DNA of 7,024 nucleotides from Myxococcales bacterium (GCA_023248785.1 JAHFDX010000192.1:1-7024); one strand, 5' to 3'. Shown: positions 1-5,895, counted from the stretch's first letter. The notes: generated by a model not told the origin, from the sequence alone. Translations and numbers: made by a program.

Positions 1-261
1 GATTACGCCTGCACGACCTCCTGGCACTAGCACGCGATGAAGCGCGGCCGAATACCTTAGATCGTCGAACCCAATTCCCATCTCTCCTCCAGGCAAAACA
101 ACCGTGAGTGGATCCGTGTTGTTTGCACCCATCGCATTGGCGTCCACAGGCTCGGGCGTTTTCGCCTCGTCGATCAACGATGAAGGGCCACCGTAGGTTG
201 CCGAGTTCGTGCACGCCACGGCAAATGGGAGGAGGGTCAAGAAGCATCTACGCACAAGCAT
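1..261 (-). CDS. Secreted lipoprotein, N-terminal part only (probable beta-propeller family)
   Basis: The reading frame is open from ATG at 261 to the window edge, giving the first 87 residues. The N-terminus is a lipoprotein signal: two arginines, a hydrophobic stretch (FLTLLPFAVAC) and a lipobox AVAC with Cys17, so the product should be lipid-anchored in the envelope. After a low-complexity linker, residues of the type GIGFDDLRYS, then ALHRVLVPGGRAG, resemble the first blade of YVTN/NHL-like beta-propeller lipoproteins as I remember them from myxobacteria. This family assignment is a recollection, not a computed match. An AAGGAG ribosome site at 271-276, nine bases before the ATG, supports this start. 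The gene follows the 304-1461 gene after 42 bases with no promoter I can see, so the two are probably co-transcribed. The C-terminal part lies outside the window. Confidence 0.72.
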   Translation of the reverse strand, partial: MLVRRCFLTLLPFAVACTNSATYGGPSSLIDEAKTPEPVDANAMGANNTDPLTVVLPGGEMGIGFDDLRYSAALHRVLVPGGRAGVI

Positions 262-303
262 GAATTGATTCTCCTTGGCAGATAAACGGCCCTTCCATCG
301 CAT

Positions 304-1461
304 TCAGCTGACGAAAAAGTAGTGAGCCTTTCCATCCTTCCCGTACACATAGACACCGTAGCCAGCGCGCGTGTCACGAATGGTTGGGATCGCCCAATAG
401 ACAAATCCGGAAGGCATTGCGCTCTGTGCTGCATCGATGGCTTGGCGAAGTGTGAGGCTCGCAGTTTGAACAAGCGTGATGTCGCGTGCCGAGCGCGTCA
501 GATGTTCAACATCCGGCACCTTGAACTCCTCGAACGAAGGAGCAAACGTTTTTCCGGTCGGATCGCCCGCCAGTTCGCCAAACGAGCTGCGCTCTGCGTC
601 GAGGCTGATGTCTTTGACGGGGTAAATACTGAGGCTCAACTTGCCGTTGTCATCGAGCTCGTATTTCGCTTCGATCGCCGGGCCGTGTGCCTTCTCCAGC
701 GACGCGAGAGCTTGCGCCATCGTCACCTTCGCCGTCTTAACGATCGCGAGATCAGAACCGAGTTCCGGAACGCGTTCGTCGGTTGCAAGAGCGCCCGGGT
801 CTGTACCCAACTCAATTGGATGGGACGAAGTTCTCGCGCGGCTCCCCTGCCCATCGATGAAGTGGTACTTCTGCCTTGTTCCGTTGGCGGTCGTGTAAAC
901 ACCATATCCAGCGCGGCCATGACGAATCGTTGGGATCGCCCAGTAGACAAAACCTTCGCATGAGGAACTCTCAACGGCTTCGAGCAAACTCACTCGGCTT
1001 AGTTGAACGAGCGTGAGATCGCGCGCGGAACGTGTGAGGTGTTCTTGGTCTTTAAAGGCTTCGAGTGAACCCGCGAATGGCCATGCGGTCGGATCACCCG
1101 AGAGCTCCTGAAACACATTGCGCTCTGCGTCGACGTTGAGGGGTTTGCCTGCGGGGTAGAGACTTAGAGAGAGCTTGCCGCTGTCGCCGAGTTCGAACTT
1201 CGCCTCGATGATCGGCCCGGTGCTCCGATCGGCATCCTCGACGGCCTCGTCCATCCAAACCTTCGATTGACGGAGCACCGCAAGATCCCCTCCGAGCTCG
1301 GGCACACGGGTGTCTGTCGCCGCTTTGCCCGGGCCACGAAGATCGTCGGAGGTGGATTCGATGTCGTTCGTTGGCGTTTCGCCGCTACAGCCGACGGCAA
1401 AGGATGAGAAGCCGATGAACAGTACAGAAGACAAGATGGAAACACGGTGAAACGGTCGCAT
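304..1461 (-). CDS. Two-repeat secreted lipoprotein with PepSY-like units
   Basis: A 385-residue protein of unknown function. Residues 1-25 are a lipoprotein signal ending in the lipobox AVGC (Cys25), so it should be an envelope lipoprotein. The mature part is an internal duplication of about 160 residues: roughly 48-204 and 226-385. Matching blocks include VPELG (53-57 and 231-235), HLTRSARD (141-148 and 320-327), GFVYWAIPTIR (170-180 and 352-362) and RAGYGVY (183-189 and 365-371). Each repeat itself seems to hold two related halves of the pattern 'L-hydrophobic-V, V-T/S-L/M, xEA/QA helix, strand, Tyr-containing strand', which resembles the PepSY fold. That likeness is my inference. The start is fixed by AAGGAG at 1468-1473, six bases before the ATG, and a sigma-54-like promoter lies 37 bases upstream. 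Only Cys25 and Cys168 are cysteines. I know no specific function. Confidence 0.85.
   Translation of the reverse strand: MRPFHRVSILSSVLFIGFSSFAVGCSGETPTNDIESTSDDLRGPGKAATDTRVPELGGDLAVLRQSKVWMDEAVEDADRSTGPIIEAKFELGDSGKLSLSLYPAGKPLNVDAERNVFQELSGDPTAWPFAGSLEAFKDQEHLTRSARDLTLVQLSRVSLLEAVESSSCEGFVYWAIPTIRHGRAGYGVYTTANGTRQKYHFIDGQGSRARTSSHPIELGTDPGALATDERVPELGSDLAIVKTAKVTMAQALASLEKAHGPAIEAKYELDDNGKLSLSIYPVKDISLDAERSSFGELAGDPTGKTFAPSFEEFKVPDVEHLTRSARDITLVQTASLTLRQAIDAAQSAMPSGFVYWAIPTIRDTRAGYGVYVYGKDGKAHYFFVS
331..1340 (-). repeat. Internal gene duplication within the lipoprotein
   Basis: The two halves of the 304-1461 gene are still related at DNA level. The best block is 376-405 against 922-951, where 28 of 30 bases agree by my reading (it encodes the core of FVYWAIPTIR). 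Another weaker match lies around 477-510 and 1013-1045, over the HLTRSARD codons. The rest has diverged, so this is an old or partly homogenised tandem duplication and not a fresh copy. Confidence 0.75.
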
Positions 1462-1467
1462 TGAAAA

Positions 1468-1473
1468 CTCCTT
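1468..1473 (-). promoter_or_regulatory. Ribosome binding site for the two-repeat lipoprotein
   Basis: Minus-strand AAGGAG, six bases before the ATG at 1461. It confirms that start. Confidence 0.8.
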
Positions 1474-1496
1474 CAGGTTGATGACGGACTCGCTTC

Positions 1497-1512
1497 AGCA
1501 CGTGAGATGCCA
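1497..1512 (-). promoter_or_regulatory. Sigma-54 type -24/-12 promoter for the two-repeat lipoprotein
   Basis: On the minus strand the bases read TGGCATC, four spacer bases, then GTGCT, preceded by T. Compared with the consensus YTGGCACG-N4-TTGCW, the essential GG (-24) and GC (-12) are present at the correct distance; mismatches are at three less critical positions. The predicted transcript start is near 1486, leaving a leader of about 25 bases that contains the ribosome site. The match alone is moderate, but its placement mirrors the stronger promoter of the divergent gene. Confidence 0.55.
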
Positions 1513-1535
1513 ATGCACAACACCTCGTGTTTTTC

Positions 1536-1552
1536 AGCGTTTTTCCAACGCT
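1536..1552. repeat. Inverted repeat AGCGTT-N5-AACGCT
   Basis: Perfect 6-base arms (1536-1541 and 1547-1552) around a 5-base centre. It lies about 50-66 bases upstream of the predicted minus-strand transcript start, between that promoter and the GTAAC repeats, so an operator or activator site is more likely than a terminator. Role unknown. Confidence 0.35.
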
Positions 1553-1562
1553 TTGTGTCCCC

Positions 1563-1615
1563 GACGTAACAATGCATTCGGGTGCTGCGTACGGTTGGTA
1601 CGTGGATGTAACAAT
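1563..1615. repeat. Direct repeat GAYGTAACAAT, two copies
   Basis: Copies at 1563-1573 and 1605-1615 differ at one of 11 bases and are 42 bases apart, about four helical turns, so they would face the same side of the DNA. Relative to the predicted minus-strand transcript start (1486) they sit near -80 and -125, in the usual range for sigma-54 enhancer sites. Related GTAAC cores occur at 1764-1768 (plus strand) and 1707-1711 (minus strand). The binding role is inferred. Confidence 0.4.
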
Positions 1616-1762
1616 TCACTACCTATGGATGCCGCGCCTTTCACGTTCAGAGCGTGTTGAGGGTGCACAGCGCCCTTTTTCCCGCGGGGAGCAGCGCTTT
1701 CGGCGTGTTACCCGCCGGTTCCATTTTCTCTACTGACGACGGCGTCATCCTCGTTGACGAGT

Positions 1763-1782
1763 GGTAACGATCACGATTTACC
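1763..1782. promoter_or_regulatory. Candidate operator: GGTAA-N10-TTACC inverted repeat
   Basis: Five-base arms at 1763-1767 and 1778-1782 around a 10-base centre, located about 50-70 bases upstream of the predicted plus-strand transcript start (1833). It shares the GTAAC core with the repeats near the opposite promoter. A possible sigma-70 -35 (TTGACG, 1754-1759) overlaps it but has only a poor -10, so I prefer an activator site. Confidence 0.3.
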
Positions 1783-1806
1783 GTCTGATCTCACTGCCCA
1801 TGCAGC

Positions 1807-1822
1807 TGGCACGATCTCTGCT
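1807..1822 (+). promoter_or_regulatory. Sigma-54 type -24/-12 promoter for the Trp-rich lipoprotein
   Basis: The bases read TGGCACG, ATCT, CTGCT, preceded by C. Against the consensus YTGGCACG-N4-TTGCW there is one mismatch (C for the first T of TTGC); GG and GC are exactly spaced. The predicted transcript start is near 1833, 27 bases before the ATG at 1860, leaving room for the AAGGAG site at 1848-1853. This would need an AAA+ enhancer-binding activator such as the FHA-type one encoded at 5896-7024. Confidence 0.7.
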
Positions 1823-1847
1823 CTATTTCGGCGCACACGACCTGCCC

Positions 1848-1853
1848 AAGGAG
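1848..1853 (+). promoter_or_regulatory. Ribosome binding site that sets the start at 1860
   Basis: AAGGAG six bases before ATG 1860. It favours this start over the upstream in-frame GTG at 1761, which would lie upstream of the promoter and bury the lipoprotein signal 33 residues inside the protein. Confidence 0.8.
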
Positions 1854-1859
1854 TCGATC

Positions 1860-2489
1860 ATGTTGCGTCTGTCCTCCGTTGTTTTTCTTCCCTTCTTCGC
1901 ACTCCTCGCATGCAGTGGTCCTGCGCCTGACGCATCCGAGGCCACCTCGGCGAGCGAGGCCGCGTTCACCACGGTGAGGCTGGAGAAATCGCGCATTGAA
2001 GTGTTCTTGAATCAAGTCAACGTGACGAGCCCAGTGGACGGCGCGTGTTCGATCCGTTCCGTGCGCTTTCGCATCACATACGAGAATCCCACGTTGCCTC
2101 CGGAAACCAAAGTGTCGCTGCACGCGGGAGAGAGCTACGCCGATCAGGACCACATTGGCGACGGCTTTGGTTGGGGTGATTTTCACGAACGCTATTGGGG
2201 CAACATTCGAGATCTCGCGATGACTCCGAGTACTCGTCGTTTCTCTGTCGAAGCCTCCGCAAACCCTTACATGCGGGTGTACCAAGATTGGCATTCGGGC
2301 AACGGCGACTGGACCAGCCAAATTTACGCGGCGACCCTTCAGTTTGTGTTCCGCCTCGAGTTGCCGGACGGGACCGTTCTTTGGGACAACCGCCTGCGCC
2401 AAGATTACTGGGTCAGCAGCAATGGCCCCGCATGCCCGTACGGAAGCACGGGCGGCTTCGTTCAGGCCGCTACCTGGGGCCCGTTCTGA
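1860..2489 (+). CDS. Tryptophan-rich secreted lipoprotein, unknown family
   Basis: A 209-residue product with a lipoprotein signal: hydrophobic residues 6-17 and lipobox LLAC (Cys18). A Ser/Ala/Glu-rich linker (19-36) leads to one compact, probably all-beta domain (about 37-209). Its aromatic motifs are notable: GWGDF (104-108), RYWGN (111-115), DWHSGNGDW (143-151), LWDN (174-177), DYWV (182-185) and TWGPF at the very end. Cys63 and Cys192 are the only mature cysteines besides Cys18 and could pair. The pattern suggests a beta-sandwich that might bind carbohydrate or another envelope ligand, but I do not recognise the family and no catalytic motif stands out. The start is set by AAGGAG (1848-1853) and a sigma-54-like promoter just upstream. 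The gene stands alone, and its stop codon is one base from the stop of the opposing operon. Confidence 0.85.
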   Translation: MLRLSSVVFLPFFALLACSGPAPDASEATSASEAAFTTVRLEKSRIEVFLNQVNVTSPVDGACSIRSVRFRITYENPTLPPETKVSLHAGESYADQDHIGDGFGWGDFHERYWGNIRDLAMTPSTRRFSVEASANPYMRVYQDWHSGNGDWTSQIYAATLQFVFRLELPDGTVLWDNRLRQDYWVSSNGPACPYGSTGGFVQAATWGPF

Positions 2490-2490
2490 T

Positions 2491-3471
2491 TTACTTCACT
2501 GCCGGCGCACTGGCATCGAGCGTCGCCGGCGTTTTGATTGCCGACCATGGCCCGCACGTCGGAAGACTCGATGCCTTGCTCGGACAGGCGGTGGTGATCA
2601 CAACGCCGATCGCGCTCTTCTTAGCGATGAGATCGCACGCAGCGGTCGGAAGCTCAAGCCGATCGCCATTGCCGATCCATCCGTACGAACTGTTCGGCTC
2701 AAGGACGACCAGACACGCCCCGCCGCTGCAAATTCCGCCGGCCCCATCCGGAACAGCAAGCGCAACGTTGACGTCATTTCCAACCGGGCGGGCCACCGTG
2801 CAGTTCGAATCCGTCGCTTCGGTGACTCCACTCGCAAAACACGCGGACGTATCAAAACAAGCTCCCTCACCTCGCGAGGATCCACCACCGAACACGCTTC
2901 GTTCGTCGTACGTGGGAAGCGATTTGGAATCGATCGTCCAGTCTTGACATCTCCCACCGAGACACGTCCCTCCCTCGGGACAGAGCCCCTCAACGTAATC
3001 AGGCTTTGCACCAGCTGTTCCGATGCACATCCACTCGAGATGGACCCGAAGAAGCGCAACTCGATCCGTCGGCATCTCCGTGACAATTTCGCGCAAGACG
3101 AGGGGCTTTCCAACGGGCGAGTTTTCGAGTCCTGACTTTCCAATGGAAATGCGAAACGTAATCGACTCAGCGCCTCGATTTCGATCGACCACGGCCAGCG
3201 TCGTGGGAAAGGACAGTGGCAATCCTGGTTGACCGAATTCGGAGAAGACCTTCGAATACTCCACATTTCCCGCGGGAGGTTTCACTTCAATTTGGAGTCG
3301 ATCGAAGTCCTTACCCGGAGCGAGATCTGTATCGACCACAAGCATGAGCCCGGCCGATGCAGGTGGAGGCTCGCTGGAACAGGCGCTTCCTCCGAAGAGC
3401 GTGATGCAAAAAAAACGTGCAAGCGCATTCGTGCGAGGAGAAAGTAGTCGAGGTTGAACCGATGGCCTCAT
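2491..3471 (-). CDS. Cysteine-rich secreted lipoprotein, third gene of the kinase operon
   Basis: A 326-residue product if started at ATG 3471. The signal has a basic N-region, a short hydrophobic stretch (FFCITLFGG) and lipobox GSAC (Cys31), so an envelope lipoprotein is predicted. Residues 42-147 (GLMLVVDTDLAPGKDFDRLQ onward) look like a beta-sandwich domain. The next part holds spaced cysteines (149, 164, 170, 175, 205, 211, 224, 248, 253, 279, 296, 306), twelve in the mature chain, including a CPEGGTC-LGGRC cluster (164-175) that suggests disulfides or a small knotted domain. The frame is open upstream to 3597, but the longer version would place the signal 42 residues inside, so it is rejected. 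ATG 3471 overlaps the TGA of the upstream gene (ATGA) and has no clear ribosome site, as expected for translational coupling. Function unknown; context links it to the kinase and PEGA protein. Confidence 0.85.
   Translation of the reverse strand: MRPSVQPRLLSPRTNALARFFCITLFGGSACSSEPPPASAGLMLVVDTDLAPGKDFDRLQIEVKPPAGNVEYSKVFSEFGQPGLPLSFPTTLAVVDRNRGAESITFRISIGKSGLENSPVGKPLVLREIVTEMPTDRVALLRVHLEWMCIGTAGAKPDYVEGLCPEGGTCLGGRCQDWTIDSKSLPTYDERSVFGGGSSRGEGACFDTSACFASGVTEATDSNCTVARPVGNDVNVALAVPDGAGGICSGGACLVVLEPNSSYGWIGNGDRLELPTAACDLIAKKSAIGVVITTACPSKASSLPTCGPWSAIKTPATLDASAPAVK
2501..2536 (+). terminator. Possible terminator hairpin of the Trp-rich lipoprotein gene
   Basis: Perfect 7-base arms GCCGGCG (2501-2507) and CGCCGGC (2524-2530) with a 16-base loop, followed by GTTTTG. 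It begins 11 bases after the stop at 2489. The T-run is short and the loop long, so this is only a candidate. It lies inside the last codons of the opposing gene. Confidence 0.4.
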
Positions 3472-4400
3472 GGGAAGGTGAACGTTCCCAGCGTGCCCTT
3501 CGGCGCGTCGGGTGTCGCTGAACTCGGTTTGAACAAGAAATATCCGCCGACGACAGCTCCCGCGAGGAGAACCGCACCGCCAGAAACCCATAGCCACGTC
3601 GAGCTGCCCGACGTTTGCAGGTGAAGGTCGAGGGTCTTGACGTCATTGTCGTGAATCGTCACTGCCTGCTCGCGGCTCTTTTTGCCATTGTCGGTCACAA
3701 GGATTGTGTGCGCACCGCTTGGTACGTTTCCACCCCACTCACCATGTCCCATCAATCTGCCATCGAACCAAATTGATTCGGTCGGCCCTGTCGTGACCAC
3801 CAATCGCCCCTCGTGAACATCGCGATCCATTTCGAGAACCCACGCTGTCGCTCCTCCTGCAGGCACCGATTCCGTGCGGAATCCCTCTTTGTACCCGGGG
3901 CGGGTGTATCGAATCCGTCTTGTTCCCGCATCGACCACAAGCGGCTTTGAGAAGGGCGTCGCTCCAACGAACTCGTCGTCGACGAACAATTGAACTCCTT
4001 CGAGTACGCTCTTTACAGTCGCTGCACCGACCAGCGTGCGCATCGCCCCCACGAAGTCATTCGCCTCGCGTCGTTCATCATCCGAGAGGACCGCCGTCCC
4101 AGCGGTGAGATAACTTTCGACGTAGGCGATTGCCTTGGCGTGATGTCCGAGCTTTTTTTCGCACGCCGCCATGTTCCAAAATAGGCGCGGATTTGGGGAA
4201 AGTTTTTGCGCTCGCTGAAGCGATCGTAGTGAGCTCACGTAGTCTCCAGCCCTAAAGCGATCCCGCGCTTGCTCGTACGCGCCCTTTGCGTCGCCCTTGA
4301 ACATTTCGCTGAGCGACGGAATCGGCTTCTTGGGCGCCTGGGCGAAGGCAAGGCCACTCACGGTGAACGTTGCGAGGAAGAGCGGGAGGGCAGGCCTCAT
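3468..4400 (-). CDS. TPR/PEGA-domain protein with signal peptide and C-terminal membrane anchor
   Basis: A 310-residue product. Residues 1-20 are a Sec signal peptide ending AFA before Gln21. Residues about 38-105 are helical TPR-like units (AYEQARDRFRAGDY, then LFWNMAACEKKLGHHAKAIA), a protein-binding scaffold. Residues about 135-190 form a PEGA domain (VQLFVDDEFVGATPF, then the paired strands ending WVLEM). A second, less typical PEGA-like unit follows at 198-262 (IWFDGRLMGHG, VPSGAHTILV). Residues 269-290 are one membrane segment, leaving a 20-residue tail ending GTFTFP. The bulk should therefore face the periplasm. PEGA domains are known from surface and envelope proteins, often beside Hanks-type kinases. 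The gene overlaps the kinase stop upstream and the lipoprotein start downstream, both as ATGA, without its own clear ribosome site, so the three are probably made together. A periplasmic partner or sensor of the kinase is my inference. Confidence 0.9.
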   Translation of the reverse strand: MRPALPLFLATFTVSGLAFAQAPKKPIPSLSEMFKGDAKGAYEQARDRFRAGDYVSSLRSLQRAQKLSPNPRLFWNMAACEKKLGHHAKAIAYVESYLTAGTAVLSDDERREANDFVGAMRTLVGAATVKSVLEGVQLFVDDEFVGATPFSKPLVVDAGTRRIRYTRPGYKEGFRTESVPAGGATAWVLEMDRDVHEGRLVVTTGPTESIWFDGRLMGHGEWGGNVPSGAHTILVTDNGKKSREQAVTIHDNDVKTLDLHLQTSGSSTWLWVSGGAVLLAGAVVGGYFLFKPSSATPDAPKGTLGTFTFP

Positions 4401-5866
4401 CGAAAGTCGATGTCCATTGGATTGTCTTTTGACCGCGCAGGCGATGGCGGAACAACGCGCGGCGCGGATTTCGGCCGTCGAGGCGCAACGGAAGGCGTGG
4501 GAAATGACGTGCTTGCATCTGCGAATTGAGTCGGCATCGCCGAAGTCACGATCTCCGGCAAAATAACTGGCTCCGGCGAAATAATTGGAACCTCGCTCTG
4601 TCGTGCTGAGTTAGGCGCCGGTGATGATGTTCCCAACCTTCCACGGGTCACAGCCAACGTTGTCAAACCACCGACGACCATGAGGCCAAGGACGGTCGGG
4701 ACCAACCATCGCCCGTTCTTCCGCGCGTGAGGTGCTGTACCTGGACCCACCGTACTCCCGTATTCCGTTTCGAGGGCACGCTGCAGAGGGCTTGGTGCAA
4801 GTCCGGGGAGAGAAGCCGTTCCAGGACTCACGATCGGTGAAGGTACGCTCGCATGGGCGGAGAGGCTTGGTGGGTTGGCTGACAACCGCTCCTTCTCTTG
4901 CACCGCGCGCCGTGTCTTTGCGACTCGCGCTACACGCGTCGCGCCCGATGAGCCCCCCGAAGCGAATGGCGCAAGAGCTCGCGCGAGATCCGCGATGTCC
5001 GAATACCGGGAGCTCGCGTTCTTTTCAAGACATCGAAGCACGACACCCTCGAGCTCCTCGGGCGCATCCGAACGAAGCGCACGCAAAGGCGTCGGAGGAT
5101 CGGCCGCGATGCACGCCGCTAGCGCTGCAGTACTCGTCGCCTCGAACGGCATGGTGTTCGTGAGCAGCTGATAGAGTACGACGCCCAGCGACCAAATGTC
5201 GGTTCGCGCGTCCACGTCGGAGGAGTTCTTCAATTGCTCCGGTGACATGTACGAGGGAGAGCCGATGGCTGTCGAAGGCTTTGTAATCTGAAAATCTAAG
5301 GGAGCCTCGGGCTCCATGGCCTTGGAGATCCCGAAGTCCAAGATCTTCACGAGAAGCGAGCCATCTGCCCGCGTCGTGAGGAACAGATTGGCGGGCTTCA
5401 GATCCCGATGGACGATCCCTGCTGCGTGCGCTTCTGCGATCCCCTCGCACGCTTGCAAGACATATCCAACGGCGTCTTCGACGGATAACTGACCGCTCGC
5501 CGCAAGGTGTTGATGCAAATCGACTCCCTCGAGAAACTCCATCACGAGGAACGGGTCGCCGCCGTCACTGTCATCGACGTCAAGGATGCGAACCGCGTGC
5601 TCACCACGAAGCTTCGAAGCCGCGCGAGCTTCGCGTGCAAAGCGAACCAGAACATCTTTCCGCCCCGCCGTCTCGAATCGAAGCACCTTAATAGCGACCG
5701 GTTGCGACAGGCGCAGATGCGTGGCGAGTAAGACCGTCCCCATCCCGCCCGCGCCGAGAACGCGCTCAACGCGGTATTTCCCGCGTAATACGGCGCCTGG
5801 TTGAAAGAGAGCGGATGGCAGCACCGGGCTGCGTGATAGCACAGTTGTTAGATATTCATAGACCAT
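4397..5866 (-). CDS. Transmembrane Hanks-type serine/threonine protein kinase
   Basis: A 489-residue protein. The kinase domain (about 31-300) has all expected elements: Gly-loop GAGGMGTV (38-45), Lys60, Glu79 in the C-helix, catalytic loop HRDLKPAN (153-160, Asp155), DFG (177-179), activation-segment end GSPSYMSPE (202-210), DIWSLG (223-228) and Arg287. It should be catalytically active and phosphorylate Ser/Thr. A Ser/Pro/Ala-rich juxtamembrane stretch (302-385) leads to one membrane segment (387-407), and the outside part (408-489) is a Pro/Ser-rich tail without PASTA, TPR or other sensor domain, ending in MDIDFR. The gene heads an operon whose next gene begins in its stop codon (ATGA at 4397-4400). 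The start is uncertain: ATG 5866 has no ribosome site, and in-frame GTG codons at 5842 and 5824 are alternatives. It is divergent from an FHA-type activator, a natural candidate reader of its phosphorylation. Confidence 0.95.
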   Translation of the reverse strand: MVYEYLTTVLSRSPVLPSALFQPGAVLRGKYRVERVLGAGGMGTVLLATHLRLSQPVAIKVLRFETAGRKDVLVRFAREARAASKLRGEHAVRILDVDDSDGGDPFLVMEFLEGVDLHQHLAASGQLSVEDAVGYVLQACEGIAEAHAAGIVHRDLKPANLFLTTRADGSLLVKILDFGISKAMEPEAPLDFQITKPSTAIGSPSYMSPEQLKNSSDVDARTDIWSLGVVLYQLLTNTMPFEATSTAALAACIAADPPTPLRALRSDAPEELEGVVLRCLEKNASSRYSDIADLARALAPFASGGSSGATRVARVAKTRRAVQEKERLSANPPSLSAHASVPSPIVSPGTASLPGLAPSPLQRALETEYGSTVGPGTAPHARKNGRWLVPTVLGLMVVGGLTTLAVTRGRLGTSSPAPNSARQSEVPIISPEPVILPEIVTSAMPTQFADASTSFPTPSVAPRRPKSAPRVVPPSPARSKDNPMDIDFR

Positions 5867-5879
5867 TTGTGTGAGTCAA
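5851..5879 (-). promoter_or_regulatory. Possible sigma-70 type promoter of the kinase operon
   Basis: On the minus strand TTGACT (5879-5874) is followed, after 17 bases, by AATATC (5856-5851) in a locally AT-rich stretch. The -10 is weak (3 of 6). If real, it overlaps the proposed ATG 5866, which would then not be translated, and the kinase would start at GTG 5842 or 5824. No sigma-54 motif was seen for this operon. Confidence 0.25.
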
Positions 5880-5895
5880 GGTAAGAGCCTCCATC

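Larger units (their letters stand above)
1462..1859. other. Divergent intergenic regulatory region (398 bases)
   Basis: This region separates two divergent lipoprotein genes. I see no convincing coding sequence in it: the short open frames lack ribosome sites and run across the promoters. It holds one -24/-12 promoter at each end, ribosome sites for both genes, a hairpin-forming inverted repeat at 1536-1552 and several GTAAC-containing repeats (listed separately). The length and layout fit two enhancer-dependent promoters with activator sites between them. Confidence 0.7.

Noticed and set aside
322..963. Plus-strand open frame of 213 codons across the two-repeat lipoprotein
   Set aside because: Shadow of the real minus-strand gene, without signal, motif or ribosome site.
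1478..1736. Small plus-strand frames (60 and 69 codons) in the intergenic region
   Set aside because: No ribosome site, no recognisable features, and they run across the predicted promoter and repeats.
1754..1782. Sigma-70 promoter TTGACG plus TTTACC
   Set aside because: The -10 matches at only three of six bases, and the sigma-54 element closer to the gene is far better; kept only as part of the operator note.
1761..1859. Longer version of the Trp-rich lipoprotein starting at GTG 1761
   Set aside because: It lies upstream of the sigma-54-like promoter and ribosome site, and would place the lipoprotein signal 33 residues inside the protein.
2195..3135. Long plus-strand open frames spanning the convergent junction
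   Set aside because: They overlap two well-supported genes, and their Arg/Pro/Ser-rich translations look like out-of-frame reading.
3472..3597. 42-residue N-terminal extension of the Cys-rich lipoprotein
   Set aside because: It would bury the signal and overlap the end of the PEGA gene by 130 bases; the ATGA start at 3471 explains the data better.
5798..5814. TGG-N10-GC arrangement upstream of the FHA activator as a sigma-54 promoter
   Set aside because: GG and GC are correctly spaced, but nearly all other consensus bases are missing.
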